In this document: one piece after another, positions 11,366 through 21,665 of the stretch
Position numbering within the stretch: position 1 is the stretch's first letter
How the letters are laid out: every line of letters begins with the position of its first letter
From: Azonexaceae bacterium s22
GTDB lineage: Bacteria > Pseudomonadota > Gammaproteobacteria > Burkholderiales > Rhodocyclaceae
Reading direction: 5' to 3'
Assembly (NCBI GenBank): GCA_016617495.1
Contig: WYCU01000009.1
Span: forward strand, 1 to 64,000
DNA length: 64,000 bases
Program-made: the position numbers and the translations under genes
Notes under the pieces: generated by a model
Told to the model about the DNA's origin: nothing
Databases searched by the model: none
Seen by the model: only the letters and a program-made list of their open reading frames with translations

Positions 11366-12280
11366 TCAGGCCGGCTGGCTCAACCAGCGCGTGACGCTCA
11401 CGGGGGCCAGCGCTTCTTCCTCGAAGGTCACGAATTCCCAGGCATCTTGCTGCGCCAGAAGTTCGCGCGCCAGCATGTTGTTCAGGGCATGCCCGCCCTT
11501 GTGTGAGGAATACGCTGCGAGCAGGGGGTGCCCAAGCAGATAGAGATCCCCGACCGCGTCGAGAATCTTGTGTTTTACGAATTCGTCCGTGTAGCGCAGA
11601 CCGTCCTGATTCAGGACGCGGAACTCATCGAGAACGATCGCATTTTCCAGTCCGCCGCCGAGCGCCAAGCCGTTCTCGCGCAGGAATTCGACTTCCTGCA
11701 TGAAGCCGAAGGTACGGGCACGCGATACTTCGCGCACGTAGGAGTGCTGCGCGAAATCGACTTCGGCTTGCTGTGCCGATTTGTCGATTGCCGGGTGATT
11801 GAAAATGATCGAAAAACTGAGCCGATAACCGTCGTAGGGCTCGAAGCGTGCCCACTTGTCGCCCTCATGGACTTCAATGGGACGAGTGACGCGGATAAAC
11901 TTTTTGGCCGCGTTCTGCTCTTCGATGCCAGCCGACTGGATCAGGAAGATGAAGGGTGCCGCAGAACCGTCGAGAATTGGTACCTCGGGGGCATCCAGAT
12001 CAACCCAGGCGTTGTCGATACCCAAGCCGGCAAACGCAGACATCAAGTGTTCGATAGTGCCGACCTTGACGCCGTCCTGCTCCAGACAGGAACACATGCG
12101 CGTATCGCCCACAAGCACGGCCTTGGCCGGAATATCCACCGGCGATGCCAGATCGACGCGACGGAAGACAATGCCGGTATCCGGCGCGGCCGGACGCAAG
12201 GTCATGTTGACCTTGATACCACCGTGCAAACCGACGCCCGAAGCGCGAATGACAGTCTTTAGCGTGCGTTGCCTGAGCAT
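11366..12280 (-). CDS. lpxC: UDP-3-O-acyl-N-acetylglucosamine deacetylase
   Basis: 304-residue zinc amidase, the committed step of lipid A synthesis. The start is [21 protein letters not shown] at 12280. Conserved blocks are [21 protein letters not shown] with a zinc-ligand His, [10 protein letters not shown] and [20 protein letters not shown] with the other zinc ligands. It follows ftsZ as in many dcw clusters, but has its own candidate promoter in the 80-base gap. Confidence 0.98.
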   Translation of the reverse strand: MLRQRTLKTVIRASGVGLHGGIKVNMTLRPAAPDTGIVFRRVDLASPVDIPAKAVLVGDTRMCSCLEQDGVKVGTIEHLMSAFAGLGIDNAWVDLDAPEVPILDGSAAPFIFLIQSAGIEEQNAAKKFIRVTRPIEVHEGDKWARFEPYDGYRLSFSIIFNHPAIDKSAQQAEVDFAQHSYVREVSRARTFGFMQEVEFLRENGLALGGGLENAIVLDEFRVLNQDGLRYTDEFVKHKILDAVGDLYLLGHPLLAAYSSHKGGHALNNMLARELLAQQDAWEFVTFEEEALAPVSVTRWLSQPA

Positions 12281-12305
12281 GCAAATGCTTGAAAAGAGTG
12301 GGGAA

Positions 12306-12332
12306 GCGTCACATTGTAACACAACGTGACGC
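12306..12332 (-). promoter_or_regulatory. Hairpin containing a candidate extended -10 promoter for lpxC
   Basis: The ftsZ-lpxC gap holds a 12-bp inverted repeat with one mismatch (GCGTCACATTGT / ACAACGTGACGC, loop AAC). The minus-strand arm contains TGTTACAAT (12313-12321), an extended -10 element (TGn followed by TACAAT, 5 of 6). It lies 33 bases upstream of the lpxC start. No good -35 is seen, which is typical of extended -10 promoters. No T-run follows, so it is unlikely to be an intrinsic terminator for ftsZ. Confidence 0.5.
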
Positions 12333-12360
12333 CGCCCTTTTCAGAGAAGTGAGCTACCGG

Positions 12361-13554
12361 TCAATCCGCCTGTTTGCGCAGGAATGCCGGGATGTCGTAG
12401 CGATCCACACCGCTGTTGGCCAGCGCCTCAACGGTCACGTTACGCTGACCGCGACGCACCACCGACGGCACCTCGAGATGGGCGTAGTCGATCGCCGGTG
12501 CAGCGAACGGCACCGCATCGGAAGTCCCCGTCGCCACAGCCTGCACCACCGGCGTATTCACGACCTCGAAAGTCGTGGTCTGACGTGCGCGCGCAGCGGC
12601 CACCTGGCCCAGGCCGGTCGCAACCACCGTAACGCGGAGGGCGTCGCCCATCGATTCGTCGTACACGGCGCCAAAGATGATGTGCGCATCTTCGGCTGCG
12701 AAGGTCTTGACGGTGTTCATCACCTCGTTGACCTCCTTCATCTTCAGGCCGCTGCGGGCTGCGGTGATATTCACCAGCACGCCGCGCGCGCCGGAGAGGT
12801 TCACACCCTCCAGCAGCGGGGAGGCCACGGCCTGCTCGGCAGCGATGCGAGCGCGATCGACACCCGAAGCAGATGCCGAGCCCATCATCGCGCGGCCCAT
12901 TTCACCCATCACCGTGCGGACGTCTTCGAAGTCGACGTTCACCAGGCCCGGGTAGGTAATGATTTCGGCAATGCCGCCAACAGCGTTCTTCAACACATCG
13001 TCAGCCGCCTTGAAGCACTGGTCGACATCGGCATCGTCGCCCATGACTTCCATCAGCTTGTCGTTGAGGATGACGATCAGCGAATCGACGTGCTTGGAAA
13101 ATTCGGCGATTCCGGCTTCCGCTGCCTTCATGCGCTTGCCGCCTTCAAAGCCGAACGGCTTGGTCACCACACCAACCGTCAGGATGCCCATTTCACGGGC
13201 GATTTCCGCGACAACCGGAGCTGCGCCAGTGCCCGTACCGCCCCCCATGCCGGCGGTAATGAACGCCATGTGCGCGCCTTCCAGGGCAGCACGGATATCC
13301 TCGCGATGCGATTCGGCAGCGGCCTGGCCGGCTTCCGGCTTGGCCCCGGCACCGAGGCCGGTCTTGCCCAGGGGCAGCTTGGAGGCTGCCGCATTGCGCT
13401 TGAGCGCCTGGGCGTCCGTATTGGCGGCGATGAACTCGACGCCGTTAACCCCTTCATTAATCATGTGCTCGATGGCATTGCCACCGGCACCGCCGACACC
13501 GAACACCTTGATGATGGTGCCGCTTTCCTCTTCCTTCTCAATGATTTCAAACAT
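12361..13554 (-). CDS. ftsZ: Cell division protein FtsZ
   Basis: 397-residue tubulin-like GTPase that polymerises into the Z ring at mid-cell. The GTP-binding signature GGGTGTG is at residues 104-110, and the T7/catalytic loop region DVLKNAVGGIAEIITYPGLVNVDFEDV is intact. The C-terminal peptide RYDIPAFLRKQAD is the docking tail for FtsA. The start at 13554 (MFEIIEKEEE) is preceded by GAGGAGG. It sits 32 bases after ftsA. Confidence 0.99.
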   Translation of the reverse strand: MFEIIEKEEESGTIIKVFGVGGAGGNAIEHMINEGVNGVEFIAANTDAQALKRNAAASKLPLGKTGLGAGAKPEAGQAAAESHREDIRAALEGAHMAFITAGMGGGTGTGAAPVVAEIAREMGILTVGVVTKPFGFEGGKRMKAAEAGIAEFSKHVDSLIVILNDKLMEVMGDDADVDQCFKAADDVLKNAVGGIAEIITYPGLVNVDFEDVRTVMGEMGRAMMGSASASGVDRARIAAEQAVASPLLEGVNLSGARGVLVNITAARSGLKMKEVNEVMNTVKTFAAEDAHIIFGAVYDESMGDALRVTVVATGLGQVAAARARQTTTFEVVNTPVVQAVATGTSDAVPFAAPAIDYAHLEVPSVVRRGQRNVTVEALANSGVDRYDIPAFLRKQAD

Positions 13555-13586
13555 GACGACCTCCTCTGAAAAAACGGTAATAACAC

Positions 13587-14816
13587 TCAAAAATTCTTGG
13601 CAAACCAGGACTTCATGCCCTCGAAGACATCCTTGACGCCCTGCTTTTCCTTGATCTTCTGGCCCCGCTTGCGCTGCGCCTGGGCTTCGAGCAACAAGCC
13701 GAAGGACGTGGAGAAACGCGGGTTCTGCACGACATCGGCCAGACTGCCGGTGTATTTGGGGCTCCCCAGACGGACCGGCATGTGGAAGATTTCCTCGCCC
13801 AGCTCGACCATGCCGGGCATGACGCTGGCGCCGCCGGTCAGAACGATGCCCGAGGAGAGCACCTCCTCGAAGCCGGCGCGGCGCAGTTCGCTCTGAATCA
13901 ACTCGTAAAGCTCCTCGATGCGCGGCTGGATGACATCGGCCAGCGCGCGGCGACTGAGCTTGCGACTCGGGCGGTCATCCACCCCGGCAACCTCCAGGTT
14001 TTCACCTGGGTCGGCCAGTTGCGACAGGGCGCAGCCATACTTGCACTTGATGTCCTCGGCTTCACGGGTCGGCGTGCGCAGAGCCATGGCGATATCGTTG
14101 GTCACCTGATCGCCGGCAATGGGAATCACCGAGGTGTGGCGGATGGCACCCTGCGTCCATACGGCGATATCGGTGGTGCCGCCACCGATATCGATGAGAC
14201 ACACGCCCAAATCCTTCTCGTCGCCGGACAGCACGGCATAACTGGACGCCAGCGGCTGCAGCACCAGATCGTTAACCTCCAGGCCGCAGCGACGCACGCA
14301 TTTCACGATGTTTTGCGCTGCCGAAACGGCGCCGGTCACGATGTGGGTTTTCACTTCCAGACGCATGCCGCTCATGCCAATCGGCTCACGGATGCCATCC
14401 TGGCCGTCGATGACGAACTCCTGGGTGAGGATATGGAGGATTTCCTGATCGGCCGGGATCGGCATGGCGCGTGCCGTTTCGATCACGCGCTCGACGTCGG
14501 AAGGCGTCACTTCCTTGTCCTTGATCGCCACCATGCCGTTGGAGTTGAAGCTCTTGATGTGGCTGCCGGCGATCCCGGTATAGACGTCCTTGACCTTGCA
14601 GTCGGCCATCAGCTCGACTTCCTGAATGACGCGGCTGATCGTGTGCACCGTCTCCTCGATGTTCACCACCACGCCCTTCTTGAGGCCTTTGGAGTCTTGC
14701 GAGCCCATGCCGATCACATTCAGCCGGCCTTCCGGATTGATCTCGGCAACCAACGCCACGATTTTCGAGGTGCCAATATCCAGGCCGACGACCAGATCCT
14801 TGTTATCCCTGCTCAT
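13587..14816 (-). CDS. ftsA: Cell division protein FtsA
   Basis: 409-residue actin-like protein that tethers FtsZ to the membrane and recruits the later divisome. The ATP-binding signatures are VVGLDIGTSKIVALVAE near the N-terminus and LIDIGGGTTDIAVW, with IVLTGGASVMPGM further on. The C-terminus VFEGMKSWFAKNF forms the expected amphipathic membrane-targeting helix. The start is at 14816 (MSRDNKDLVV); ftsQ ends 4 bases upstream. Confidence 0.98.
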   Translation of the reverse strand: MSRDNKDLVVGLDIGTSKIVALVAEINPEGRLNVIGMGSQDSKGLKKGVVVNIEETVHTISRVIQEVELMADCKVKDVYTGIAGSHIKSFNSNGMVAIKDKEVTPSDVERVIETARAMPIPADQEILHILTQEFVIDGQDGIREPIGMSGMRLEVKTHIVTGAVSAAQNIVKCVRRCGLEVNDLVLQPLASSYAVLSGDEKDLGVCLIDIGGGTTDIAVWTQGAIRHTSVIPIAGDQVTNDIAMALRTPTREAEDIKCKYGCALSQLADPGENLEVAGVDDRPSRKLSRRALADVIQPRIEELYELIQSELRRAGFEEVLSSGIVLTGGASVMPGMVELGEEIFHMPVRLGSPKYTGSLADVVQNPRFSTSFGLLLEAQAQRKRGQKIKEKQGVKDVFEGMKSWFAKNF

Positions 14817-14820
14817 ATCC

Positions 14821-15561
14821 CTACTTTCCCTTTCCCTCACCGGCCAAACGCAAGGCAAACCCGTTCGGATAACGTAAATCCACGGCGACCGGCCGCCCCG
14901 AACGCTTGCCGACGGTCTCCGGATAGACCTCGATAAATCGCTGCAGCCGCAGATTGAGCGGCGACTTTGGCTGTTCCCGCCCCATCTCGACTGTCATGCC
15001 GTTCTCCAGCCGGAGTTGCCAGGCAAGACGCGGCGAGAGAATCACTTGCACCGGGCGCTGCTCCAGCGGCTTGAAGCGCCCGACAAACTCGCCGTAGCGC
15101 TTGAGCACTTCCGGCGCCGTCCCCGGCGGGCCGTACAACAACGGCAGCCGCTCGGCCTCGGCTTCCGGCGCAATGGCCGCAAACACTTCGCCGTAACTGT
15201 TCACCAACTCGCCCCTGCCCTCGCCCCAGCGGGCGACCGGCCGGTGCTCCTCGACCTTGACCTCCAGCCGCGACGGCCAGACACGGCGCAACTCCACCTT
15301 GCGAATCCACGGCAACTCGGCCAGTGCGGCATGCAAACCGCGCAGGTCGAGGCTGAAGAAATTCCCGCGCATCAGCGGCTGCAGCACCGACTCGATTTCC
15401 TCGCGTTGCGTGTGGGTGAGCGCATCGGCGAATACCACCTGGCGGATCGGCAAGGCGGGAATCCGGATCAGCCACACGGCCACTGCCGCCACCAGCGCAG
15501 CGGCAGCGACGAGCGTCAGCACGTCGGCAATCGCGTTGAGCAGTTGCGGCTTGTTCCACAT
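14821..15561 (-). CDS. ftsQ: Cell division protein FtsQ
   Basis: 246-residue bitopic divisome protein: a short cytoplasmic N-terminus, one membrane helix (about residues 12-34, VLTLVAAAALVAAVAVWLI), then a periplasmic POTRA domain (LPIRQVVFADALTHTQREEI, with NFFSLDLRGLHAALAELPWI) and a beta domain. It bridges FtsA/FtsZ and FtsL/FtsB. An 82-base gap, with no recognisable feature, separates it from ddlB. Confidence 0.95.
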   Translation of the reverse strand: MWNKPQLLNAIADVLTLVAAAALVAAVAVWLIRIPALPIRQVVFADALTHTQREEIESVLQPLMRGNFFSLDLRGLHAALAELPWIRKVELRRVWPSRLEVKVEEHRPVARWGEGRGELVNSYGEVFAAIAPEAEAERLPLLYGPPGTAPEVLKRYGEFVGRFKPLEQRPVQVILSPRLAWQLRLENGMTVEMGREQPKSPLNLRLQRFIEVYPETVGKRSGRPVAVDLRYPNGFALRLAGEGKGK

Positions 15562-15643
15562 TCATCGAATCCCCCACAAGGCGGCCATCGGAAGCGGACT
15601 TGCCGCCCCGCCAGCCAGCTGTGGATGCATTACCTTGGTCATG

Positions 15644-16549
15644 TCAGTCATTCGCCGCCATTTCCAGCACACGCCGGACCAGTTCCGGATAGGACATGCC
15701 GGCCACCCGCGCCGCCATCGGCACCAGCGAGTGATCGGTCATGCCGGGCGCGGTGTTCACCTCAAGGAAGTAGTGCTTGCCGTCCTCGTCCATCAGGAAA
15801 TCGACCCGGCCCCAGCCGCGGCCGCCGAGCAGCCGGAAGGCTTCCAGCGCTTCGCGGCGGATCTGCTGCTCCTGCGCTTCCGGCAGGCCGCACGGGCAGA
15901 GATAACGTGTGTCGTCGCGGTTGTATTTGGCTTCGTAATCGTAGAATTCGGTCGCCGGTTCGATCTTGATGATCGGCAGGGCCTGATCGCCGAGGATGCC
16001 GACGGTGTATTCGCCGCCCATCACGCCTTTTTCGGCGATCACCAGCGCGTCGTAGCGGGCAGCCTCATCGTAGGCCTGGCGCAGGGTATCCGGCATCACG
16101 ACCTTGCTGATGCCGATGGACGAGCCTTCACGCGCGGGCTTGACGAAGATCGGCAAGCCCAGCGCGTCTTCGACATCGGCAAAATCGGAGGCAGCGGTGA
16201 GCAAGGCATATTCCGGCACCGGCAATCCGGCGGCCTGCCACAGCAATTTGGTGCGGAACTTGTCCATCCCCAACGCCGAGGCCATCACGCCCGAGCCGGT
16301 GTAGGGAATGTGCATCAGCTCCAGCGCGCCCTGAATCGTGCCGTCTTCGCCATGGCGCCCGTGCAATGCAATGAAGGCACGGTCGAAACCTTTCAGCGCG
16401 TCGAGGGGCTGCTCGGCCGGATCGAAGGCTTGGGCATCGATGCCCAGCCCCTGCAACGCGGCGAGCACGCGCGAGCCGCTATTGAGGGAAACCGCGCGTT
16501 CCGCCGAGGTGCCTCCAAAAAGCACCGCCACCTTGCCGAAATCAGCCAT
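15644..16549 (-). CDS. ddlB: D-alanine--D-alanine ligase
   Basis: 301-residue ATP-grasp enzyme that makes the D-Ala-D-Ala dipeptide for peptidoglycan. The N-terminus has [20 protein letters not shown], the central region [16 protein letters not shown] binds ATP, and the C-terminus has [22 protein letters not shown]. The start is at 16549; the 57 bases to murC hold an extended copy of the dispersed repeat. Confidence 0.97.
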   Translation of the reverse strand: MADFGKVAVLFGGTSAERAVSLNSGSRVLAALQGLGIDAQAFDPAEQPLDALKGFDRAFIALHGRHGEDGTIQGALELMHIPYTGSGVMASALGMDKFRTKLLWQAAGLPVPEYALLTAASDFADVEDALGLPIFVKPAREGSSIGISKVVMPDTLRQAYDEAARYDALVIAEKGVMGGEYTVGILGDQALPIIKIEPATEFYDYEAKYNRDDTRYLCPCGLPEAQEQQIRREALEAFRLLGGRGWGRVDFLMDEDGKHYFLEVNTAPGMTDHSLVPMAARVAGMSYPELVRRVLEMAAND

Positions 16550-16570
16550 GGGTCACCCCCAGCCCATCCT

Positions 16571-16606
16571 GGTTTTTGCCTGTTTTCGAGGGTCGACCGC
16601 GACAAT
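16571..16606 (-). repeat. Dispersed repeat, extended copy 3 (murC-ddlB gap)
   Basis: The exact 15-mer (16592-16606) abuts the murC stop codon and continues on the minus strand into CCTCGAAAACAGGCAAAAAC. The same tail follows the copies at 39684 and 56151, so the intergenic unit is about 35 bases long. Confidence 0.85.
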
Positions 16607-18001
16607 TCATGCCTTTGCCTCCACCAGCTTGCCGGGTACCGCGCCGATCGAACCGGCACCCATGGTCAGCACCACGTCGCCATCGCGGGCGACATCCATA
16701 ATCGTTTGCGGCATCGCCGCGATGTCTTCGACGAACACCGGCTCCACCTTGCCGGCCACGCGCAGGGCACGTGCCAGCGCACGGCCGTCGGCGGCCACAA
16801 TGGGCGCCTCGCCGGCGGCGTAGATTTCGCCCAGCAACAACGCATCGGTCGTCGACAGCACCTTCACGAAATCCTCGAAGCAATCCCGCGTGCGGGTATA
16901 GCGATGTGGCTGGAAGGCCAGTATCAGACGGCGGCCGGGGAACGCGCCGCGGGCCGCGGCCAGGGTGGCCGCCATTTCCACCGGGTGATGGCCGTAATCG
17001 TCGACGAGGGTAAAGCTGCCGCCCGCCGGCAGGGCAATTTCGCCATAACGCTGGAAGCGCCGACCCACCCCCTTGAATTCGGCCAGCGCCTTGACGATGG
17101 CGGCGTCCGGCACCTGTACCTCAGTGGCCACGGCGATGGCCGCCAGCGCATTGAGGACGTTGTGCATGCCCGGCGTGTTGAGCACGATCTTCAGACGCGA
17201 GGTGGTGCCATTCACGCGTACGCAATCGAAATGCATCTTTCCGCCTTCGGCCACAATGTTTTCGGCGTAGAAATTGAATTCGCTCGACAGGCCGTAGGTG
17301 ATGATCTGCTTGGGCACCTGCGGCATGATCGCGCGCACATTCGGGTCTTCGCCGCAGAGCACCGCCACCCCATAAAACGGCAGACGATTGAGGAAATCCA
17401 CGAAGGCGCCTTTGAGACGCTCGAAATCGTGCCCGTAGGTTTCCATGTGATCCGCGTCGATATTGGTCACCACGGAAATCACCGGGGAAAGGAAGAGGAA
17501 GGACGCATCGGACTCGTCCGCCTCGGCCACGAGGAAATCGCCACGCCCAAGCCGGGCATTGGCGCCGGCAGCGTTGAGACGACCGCCGATGACAAAGGTG
17601 GGATCGATGCCGCCTTCGGCGAGGATGCTGGTGACCAGGCTGGTCGTGGTGGTCTTGCCGTGGGTACCGGCGATGGCGATACCCTGTTTCAGGCGCATCA
17701 ACTCAGCCAGCATCTGGGCGCGCGGCACCACGGGAATCTTGCGCTCACGGGCGGCGATGACTTCCGGGTTATCGGCCTTGACCGCCGTGGAAATCACCAC
17801 GGCATCGGCATCGGCAATATTCCCGGCAGCATGGCCGATGACCACACGCACGCCCTCGCCTTCCAGACGCCGCGTCGTGGCGCTGGCGGCCAGATCGGAG
17901 CCGGACACGGCGTAGCCCAGGTTGGCCAGCACTTCGGCGATGCCGCTCATCCCCGAGCCGCCCACGCCGACGAAATGAATATGTTTGACCTTGTGTTTCA
18001 T
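16607..18001 (-). CDS. murC: UDP-N-acetylmuramate--L-alanine ligase
   Basis: 464-residue Mur ligase adding L-Ala to UDP-MurNAc. Signatures are [17 protein letters not shown] for the UDP-binding domain, [14 protein letters not shown] (P-loop), [14 protein letters not shown] and [16 protein letters not shown]. The start at 18001 is [10 protein letters not shown]. It follows murG at an 8-base distance. Confidence 0.98.
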   Translation of the reverse strand: MKHKVKHIHFVGVGGSGMSGIAEVLANLGYAVSGSDLAASATTRRLEGEGVRVVIGHAAGNIADADAVVISTAVKADNPEVIAARERKIPVVPRAQMLAELMRLKQGIAIAGTHGKTTTTSLVTSILAEGGIDPTFVIGGRLNAAGANARLGRGDFLVAEADESDASFLFLSPVISVVTNIDADHMETYGHDFERLKGAFVDFLNRLPFYGVAVLCGEDPNVRAIMPQVPKQIITYGLSSEFNFYAENIVAEGGKMHFDCVRVNGTTSRLKIVLNTPGMHNVLNALAAIAVATEVQVPDAAIVKALAEFKGVGRRFQRYGEIALPAGGSFTLVDDYGHHPVEMAATLAAARGAFPGRRLILAFQPHRYTRTRDCFEDFVKVLSTTDALLLGEIYAAGEAPIVAADGRALARALRVAGKVEPVFVEDIAAMPQTIMDVARDGDVVLTMGAGSIGAVPGKLVEAKA

Positions 18002-18008
18002 TGGGCGC

Positions 18009-19067
18009 TCACTTTGCAATTTCCGAGCAGATTTGGGCCACGGCCGCCGTGGCATCCGGCTTGGCCAGGCTGCGGGCTTTTTCGGCCATTTCCAGCAGTT
18101 GACCGCGACAATAGTTGCGGATGAGGGCGATGGATTCCGGCGTCAATTCCGCCTGCGGCAACAGGAACGCCCCGCCGGCATGGACCAGGAATTTGGCATT
18201 TGCCGTCTGATGGTCGTCCACCGCATGCGGAAAGGGCACCAGAATGCTGGCCACACCCGCCGCCGCCAACTCTGCGATGGTCAGCGCGCCGGCTCGGCAA
18301 ATCACCAGATCGGCCCATTCGTAAGCCCCGGCCATGTCTTCGATGAACGACACGCAATGGGCATTCACCCCCGCGGCCGCGTAATTGGCTTTCAAGGCCT
18401 CCAGATGCTTCTCGCCGGCCTGATGCACGATTTGGGGCAAGACATCGGCGAGCAATTGGGACATGCCTTTGGGCACCATCTCGTTCAAGGCCTGCGCCCC
18501 GAGGCTGCCGCCAATCACCAACACCCGCAAAGCGCCTTCGCGCGCCGCAAGGCGCTCGGCCGGCGCGGGCAGCGCTGCAATTTCCGGACGTACCGGGTTG
18601 CCGACCCACTCGCCCTTCTTGAAGACATTCGGGAAACCGGTGGCAATGCGGTCCGCCACCCCGGCCAACACCCGATTGGCCAGTCCGGCGACCGAATTCT
18701 GCTCATGGAGTACCAGCGGCACCCCCATCAGCGCGGCCATCATGCCGCCTGGGAAGGTAATGTAGCCGCCCATGCCGAGCACCACATTCGGCCGCACCTG
18801 GCGAATGGCGCCCAGCGCCTGCCAGAAGCCACGCAGCAGATTCACCGGCAGCATCAACTTGCGCACGAGGCCCTTGCCGCGCAGCGCGCCGAAGCGCAGC
18901 CAGACCATTTCGAAGCCATGCTGCGGCACGAGGCGGGCCTCCATGCCATCCGGGTTACCCAGCCAGACCACGCGCCAGCCGGCATCGCGCAGGGCCTGGG
19001 CTACCGCCAGCGCCGGAAAGATATGACCGCCGGTACCGCCGGCCATGACGAGGATCGTCTTGCTCAT
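18009..19067 (-). CDS. murG: UDP-N-acetylglucosamine--lipid II precursor transferase MurG
   Basis: 352-residue GT-B glycosyltransferase that adds GlcNAc to lipid I to give lipid II on the inner face of the membrane. Typical blocks are [60 protein letters not shown] and [17 protein letters not shown]. Its start codon overlaps the stop of a 30-codon ORF that bridges from ftsW. A GGAGG ribosome site lies inside that ORF. Confidence 0.98.
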   Translation of the reverse strand: MSKTILVMAGGTGGHIFPALAVAQALRDAGWRVVWLGNPDGMEARLVPQHGFEMVWLRFGALRGKGLVRKLMLPVNLLRGFWQALGAIRQVRPNVVLGMGGYITFPGGMMAALMGVPLVLHEQNSVAGLANRVLAGVADRIATGFPNVFKKGEWVGNPVRPEIAALPAPAERLAAREGALRVLVIGGSLGAQALNEMVPKGMSQLLADVLPQIVHQAGEKHLEALKANYAAAGVNAHCVSFIEDMAGAYEWADLVICRAGALTIAELAAAGVASILVPFPHAVDDHQTANAKFLVHAGGAFLLPQAELTPESIALIRNYCRGQLLEMAEKARSLAKPDATAAVAQICSEIAK

Positions 19068-19156
19068 GCGCGCCCTCCTGTCATGAGGCCGGCGCTCGCC
19101 AGCCCATGCCGTTCACAGCGATAAACGGCGCGGAGCGATGCTAAACGACGCGTCAT
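19064..19156 (-). CDS. 30-codon ORF coupled between ftsW and murG
   Basis: A short open frame ([18 protein letters not shown]..., ending LMTGGRA) exactly fills the ftsW-murG gap. Its ATG overlaps the ftsW stop (ATGA) and its TGA overlaps the murG start (ATGA). It is rich in Arg, Leu and Ala, with no recognisable domain. It may be a translation-coupling device carrying ribosomes to murG, a small protein, or chance. The exact double overlap is the only support for it being translated. Confidence 0.4.
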   Translation of the reverse strand: MTRRLASLRAVYRCERHGLASAGLMTGGRA

Positions 19157-20316
19157 ACCTTGCCTCCCCGCATCAGTTGGCGATTTTCCCAATCCACGCG
19201 GAGCAGGATGCCCAAGGCCAGGCAGTTGGCCAGAATGCCGGAACCGCCAAAGCTCATCAGCGGCAAGGTCAGGCCCTTGGTTGGCAACAAGCCCATGTTC
19301 ACGCCCATGTTGATGAAGGACTGCACCCCGAACCAGATGCCCATGCCCATCGCCACCAGCGCCGGGTAGAGGCGATCCAGTTGCACGCTCTGGCGCCCGA
19401 TGGCGAAAGCACGCTGTACCAGCAAGGCAAACAGCCCGATGACGGCGAGCACGCCGACAAAACCGAGTTCTTCGGCGATCACCGCCAAGAGGAAGTCGGT
19501 ATGCGCCTCCGGCAGATAGAAGAGTTTTTCGATGCTGGCGCCGAGCCCGACGCCAAACAACTCGCCCCGGCCGAAGGCAATCAAGGAATGCGACAACTGA
19601 TAGCCTCGCCCGAATGCATCGGCCCACGGGTCCATGAAACCGAAGATACGGTCGCGCCGGTACGGCGAAACGATGATCAGCACCGCAAACGCAATCAGCA
19701 GCCCGACGATCAGCAACGCGAACAGTCGCGCCCGCAGGCCGCCGAGGAAGAGGATGCCCATGGCAATCGAGATGATGACCACGAAAGCGCCGAAGTCCGG
19801 CTCCTTAAGCAGCAGCCCGCCGACCACGGCCATGGCGCCGAACATCGGCAGAAAGGCCTGCTTCAGGTCATGCATGACGTTGATCTTGCGCACGGTGTAA
19901 TCGGCTGCGTAAAGTACCGCGAACAGCTTCATCAGTTCCGAAGGCTGCAGGTTGGCGATGCCCAGCGGCAACCAGCGGCGCGCACCATTGACGTCACGAC
20001 CGATGCCCGGAATGAGCACGATCGCCAACAACACCACCCCCGCCATGAACAGCACCGGCGCCCAGCGCTGCCAGACATTGAGCGGCACCTGAAACGCCAT
20101 CGCCCCGGCCACCAGGCCCAGGGTCAGGAAAATCGCGTGGCGCATCAGGTAGTAGGTCGGTTGATACCCGGTGCTGCGCCCCGCTTCGGCAATGGCGATG
20201 GAAGCGGAATACACCATCACCATGCCGGTGAACAACAGCAACAAGGCGCTCCACAGGAGCACATAGTCGATTTCCGACATCTGGCGGCGCGGCGCGTCGA
20301 GGGCGTTGAGCATCAT
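19153..20316 (-). CDS. ftsW: Peptidoglycan glycosyltransferase FtsW
   Basis: 387-residue SEDS-family membrane protein with about ten helices, polymerising lipid II at the septum together with FtsI. Conserved segments include [34 protein letters not shown] split over a loop, and [18 protein letters not shown]. The C-terminus has [20 protein letters not shown] and [13 protein letters not shown]. The start is one of two ATGs in tandem (20316 or 20313); the murD stop codon lies within them (ATGATG). Confidence 0.97.
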   Translation of the reverse strand: MMLNALDAPRRQMSEIDYVLLWSALLLLFTGMVMVYSASIAIAEAGRSTGYQPTYYLMRHAIFLTLGLVAGAMAFQVPLNVWQRWAPVLFMAGVVLLAIVLIPGIGRDVNGARRWLPLGIANLQPSELMKLFAVLYAADYTVRKINVMHDLKQAFLPMFGAMAVVGGLLLKEPDFGAFVVIISIAMGILFLGGLRARLFALLIVGLLIAFAVLIIVSPYRRDRIFGFMDPWADAFGRGYQLSHSLIAFGRGELFGVGLGASIEKLFYLPEAHTDFLLAVIAEELGFVGVLAVIGLFALLVQRAFAIGRQSVQLDRLYPALVAMGMGIWFGVQSFINMGVNMGLLPTKGLTLPLMSFGGSGILANCLALGILLRVDWENRQLMRGGKV

Positions 20317-21665
20317 GTCGCCAACTCCTTCACCGCGACGATGAACGCTTCGGCGCGCGCCGCATAGTTGCGATACATGTCCAGGCTGGCGCAGGCCGGC
20401 GAAAGCAGGACGCAATCGCCGGGTTGCGCCTGGCTGGCCAGCCAGCGCACCGCTTCCGCCATATCGGCGCAGCGCTGCTGTGCTACCCCGCATCCGGCAA
20501 TCGCCGCCTCAATGGCCGGCGCATCGCGGCCGATCAGCGCCACCGCACGGCCGTGGACGGCCAGTGCCGCCTTGAGCGGCGAAAAATCCTGTCCCTTGCC
20601 GTCGCCGCCAAGCACGATGGCGACCTTGCGCCCCATGCCTTCGATGGCCGCCAGCGTGGCACCGACATTGGTGCCTTTGGAATCGTCGACGTAGATCACC
20701 CCGGCTTTTTCGGCGACGCGTTCGACGCGATGCGGCAAGCCGCTGAAGCCCTTGAGCGCCGCGACCAGCTTTTGCGGCTCGACGCCGACGGCTTCGCAGA
20801 GTGCCAGTGCGGCCATCGCATTGGCGGCATTGTGCAATCCGGCCAGCTTCAGGGCGTCGACCGCGACAATGGGCGTTTGCCCACGGCAAATCGCGCCATC
20901 CACCAAGCCATAATCGACCGCGCGCGGCGCGGGGTTAAGGCCGAAGGTCACCATCGTCCGTCCACAGCGCCCGTTGGCCATCGACCAGTCGTCGTCGCGG
21001 TTGAGCACCATGACGCCTTTGCCCTGGAAGACCCGCGACTTGGCCGCCGCATAGTTGGCCATGCTGCCTTCGTAGCGGTCGAGATGGTCCTCGGAAACGT
21101 TGAGTACCGTTGCTGCCGCCGCATGGAGGTGAAAGGTTGTCTCCAACTGGAAGCTCGACAACTCCACCACCCACACCGCCGGGAGGCGACCGGCATCTGC
21201 CGCATCCATCAGCGCATCGAGCGCCGAGGGCGAAATATTGCCGCAGGCAATCGCCGGCACACCCACTGCGTTGAGCAGGTGGGCAGTCAGCGCGGTCGTC
21301 GTCGTTTTGCCGTTGCTGCCGGTGAGGGCGAGAATTTTCGACGCCGGCGCCAAGCTCCGGACACCCGCGGCAAACAACTCAATTTCCGACACCACAGGCA
21401 CGTCGACCGCGACAATCTCCGGCGTGGCCTTGGGAACGCCAGGCGACAGGGCCACGAGATCGATCCCGGCGAAGGTCTGCGCGGCAAACGGCCCGGCAAC
21501 GAGCGTGGCACCCGGCGCAAGCTGCGCCAGCAGATCGACATTCGGCGGATTGGCGCGCGAATCGGCCACGCGCACGAACGCGCCCAGGCGGGACAGCCAC
21601 TTGGCCATCGCCAGACCGGACTCACCGAGTCCGACCACCAATACGCGTTTGCCCCGAAGTTCCAT
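20313..21665 (-). CDS. murD: UDP-N-acetylmuramoylalanine--D-glutamate ligase
   Basis: 450-residue Mur ligase adding D-Glu. It begins [23 protein letters not shown] (UDP-binding domain), carries the P-loop [27 protein letters not shown], and [10 protein letters not shown]-like [15 protein letters not shown]. Two exact copies of the dispersed 15-mer fall inside it, both reading IVAVD ([10 protein letters not shown] and [10 protein letters not shown]). The start overlaps the mraY stop. Confidence 0.97.
   Translation of the reverse strand: MELRGKRVLVVGLGESGLAMAKWLSRLGAFVRVADSRANPPNVDLLAQLAPGATLVAGPFAAQTFAGIDLVALSPGVPKATPEIVAVDVPVVSEIELFAAGVRSLAPASKILALTGSNGKTTTTALTAHLLNAVGVPAIACGNISPSALDALMDAADAGRLPAVWVVELSSFQLETTFHLHAAAATVLNVSEDHLDRYEGSMANYAAAKSRVFQGKGVMVLNRDDDWSMANGRCGRTMVTFGLNPAPRAVDYGLVDGAICRGQTPIVAVDALKLAGLHNAANAMAALALCEAVGVEPQKLVAALKGFSGLPHRVERVAEKAGVIYVDDSKGTNVGATLAAIEGMGRKVAIVLGGDGKGQDFSPLKAALAVHGRAVALIGRDAPAIEAAIAGCGVAQQRCADMAEAVRWLASQAQPGDCVLLSPACASLDMYRNYAARAEAFIVAVKELAT
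20856..20870 (-). repeat. Dispersed 15-mer, copy 4 (inside murD)
   Basis: Exact copy on the coding strand of murD, reading Ile-Val-Ala-Val-Asp. Confidence 0.8.
21402..21416 (-). repeat. Dispersed 15-mer, copy 5 (inside murD)
   Basis: Second exact copy in murD, 546 bases from copy 4, in the same strand and frame (Ile-Val-Ala-Val-Asp). Confidence 0.8.
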
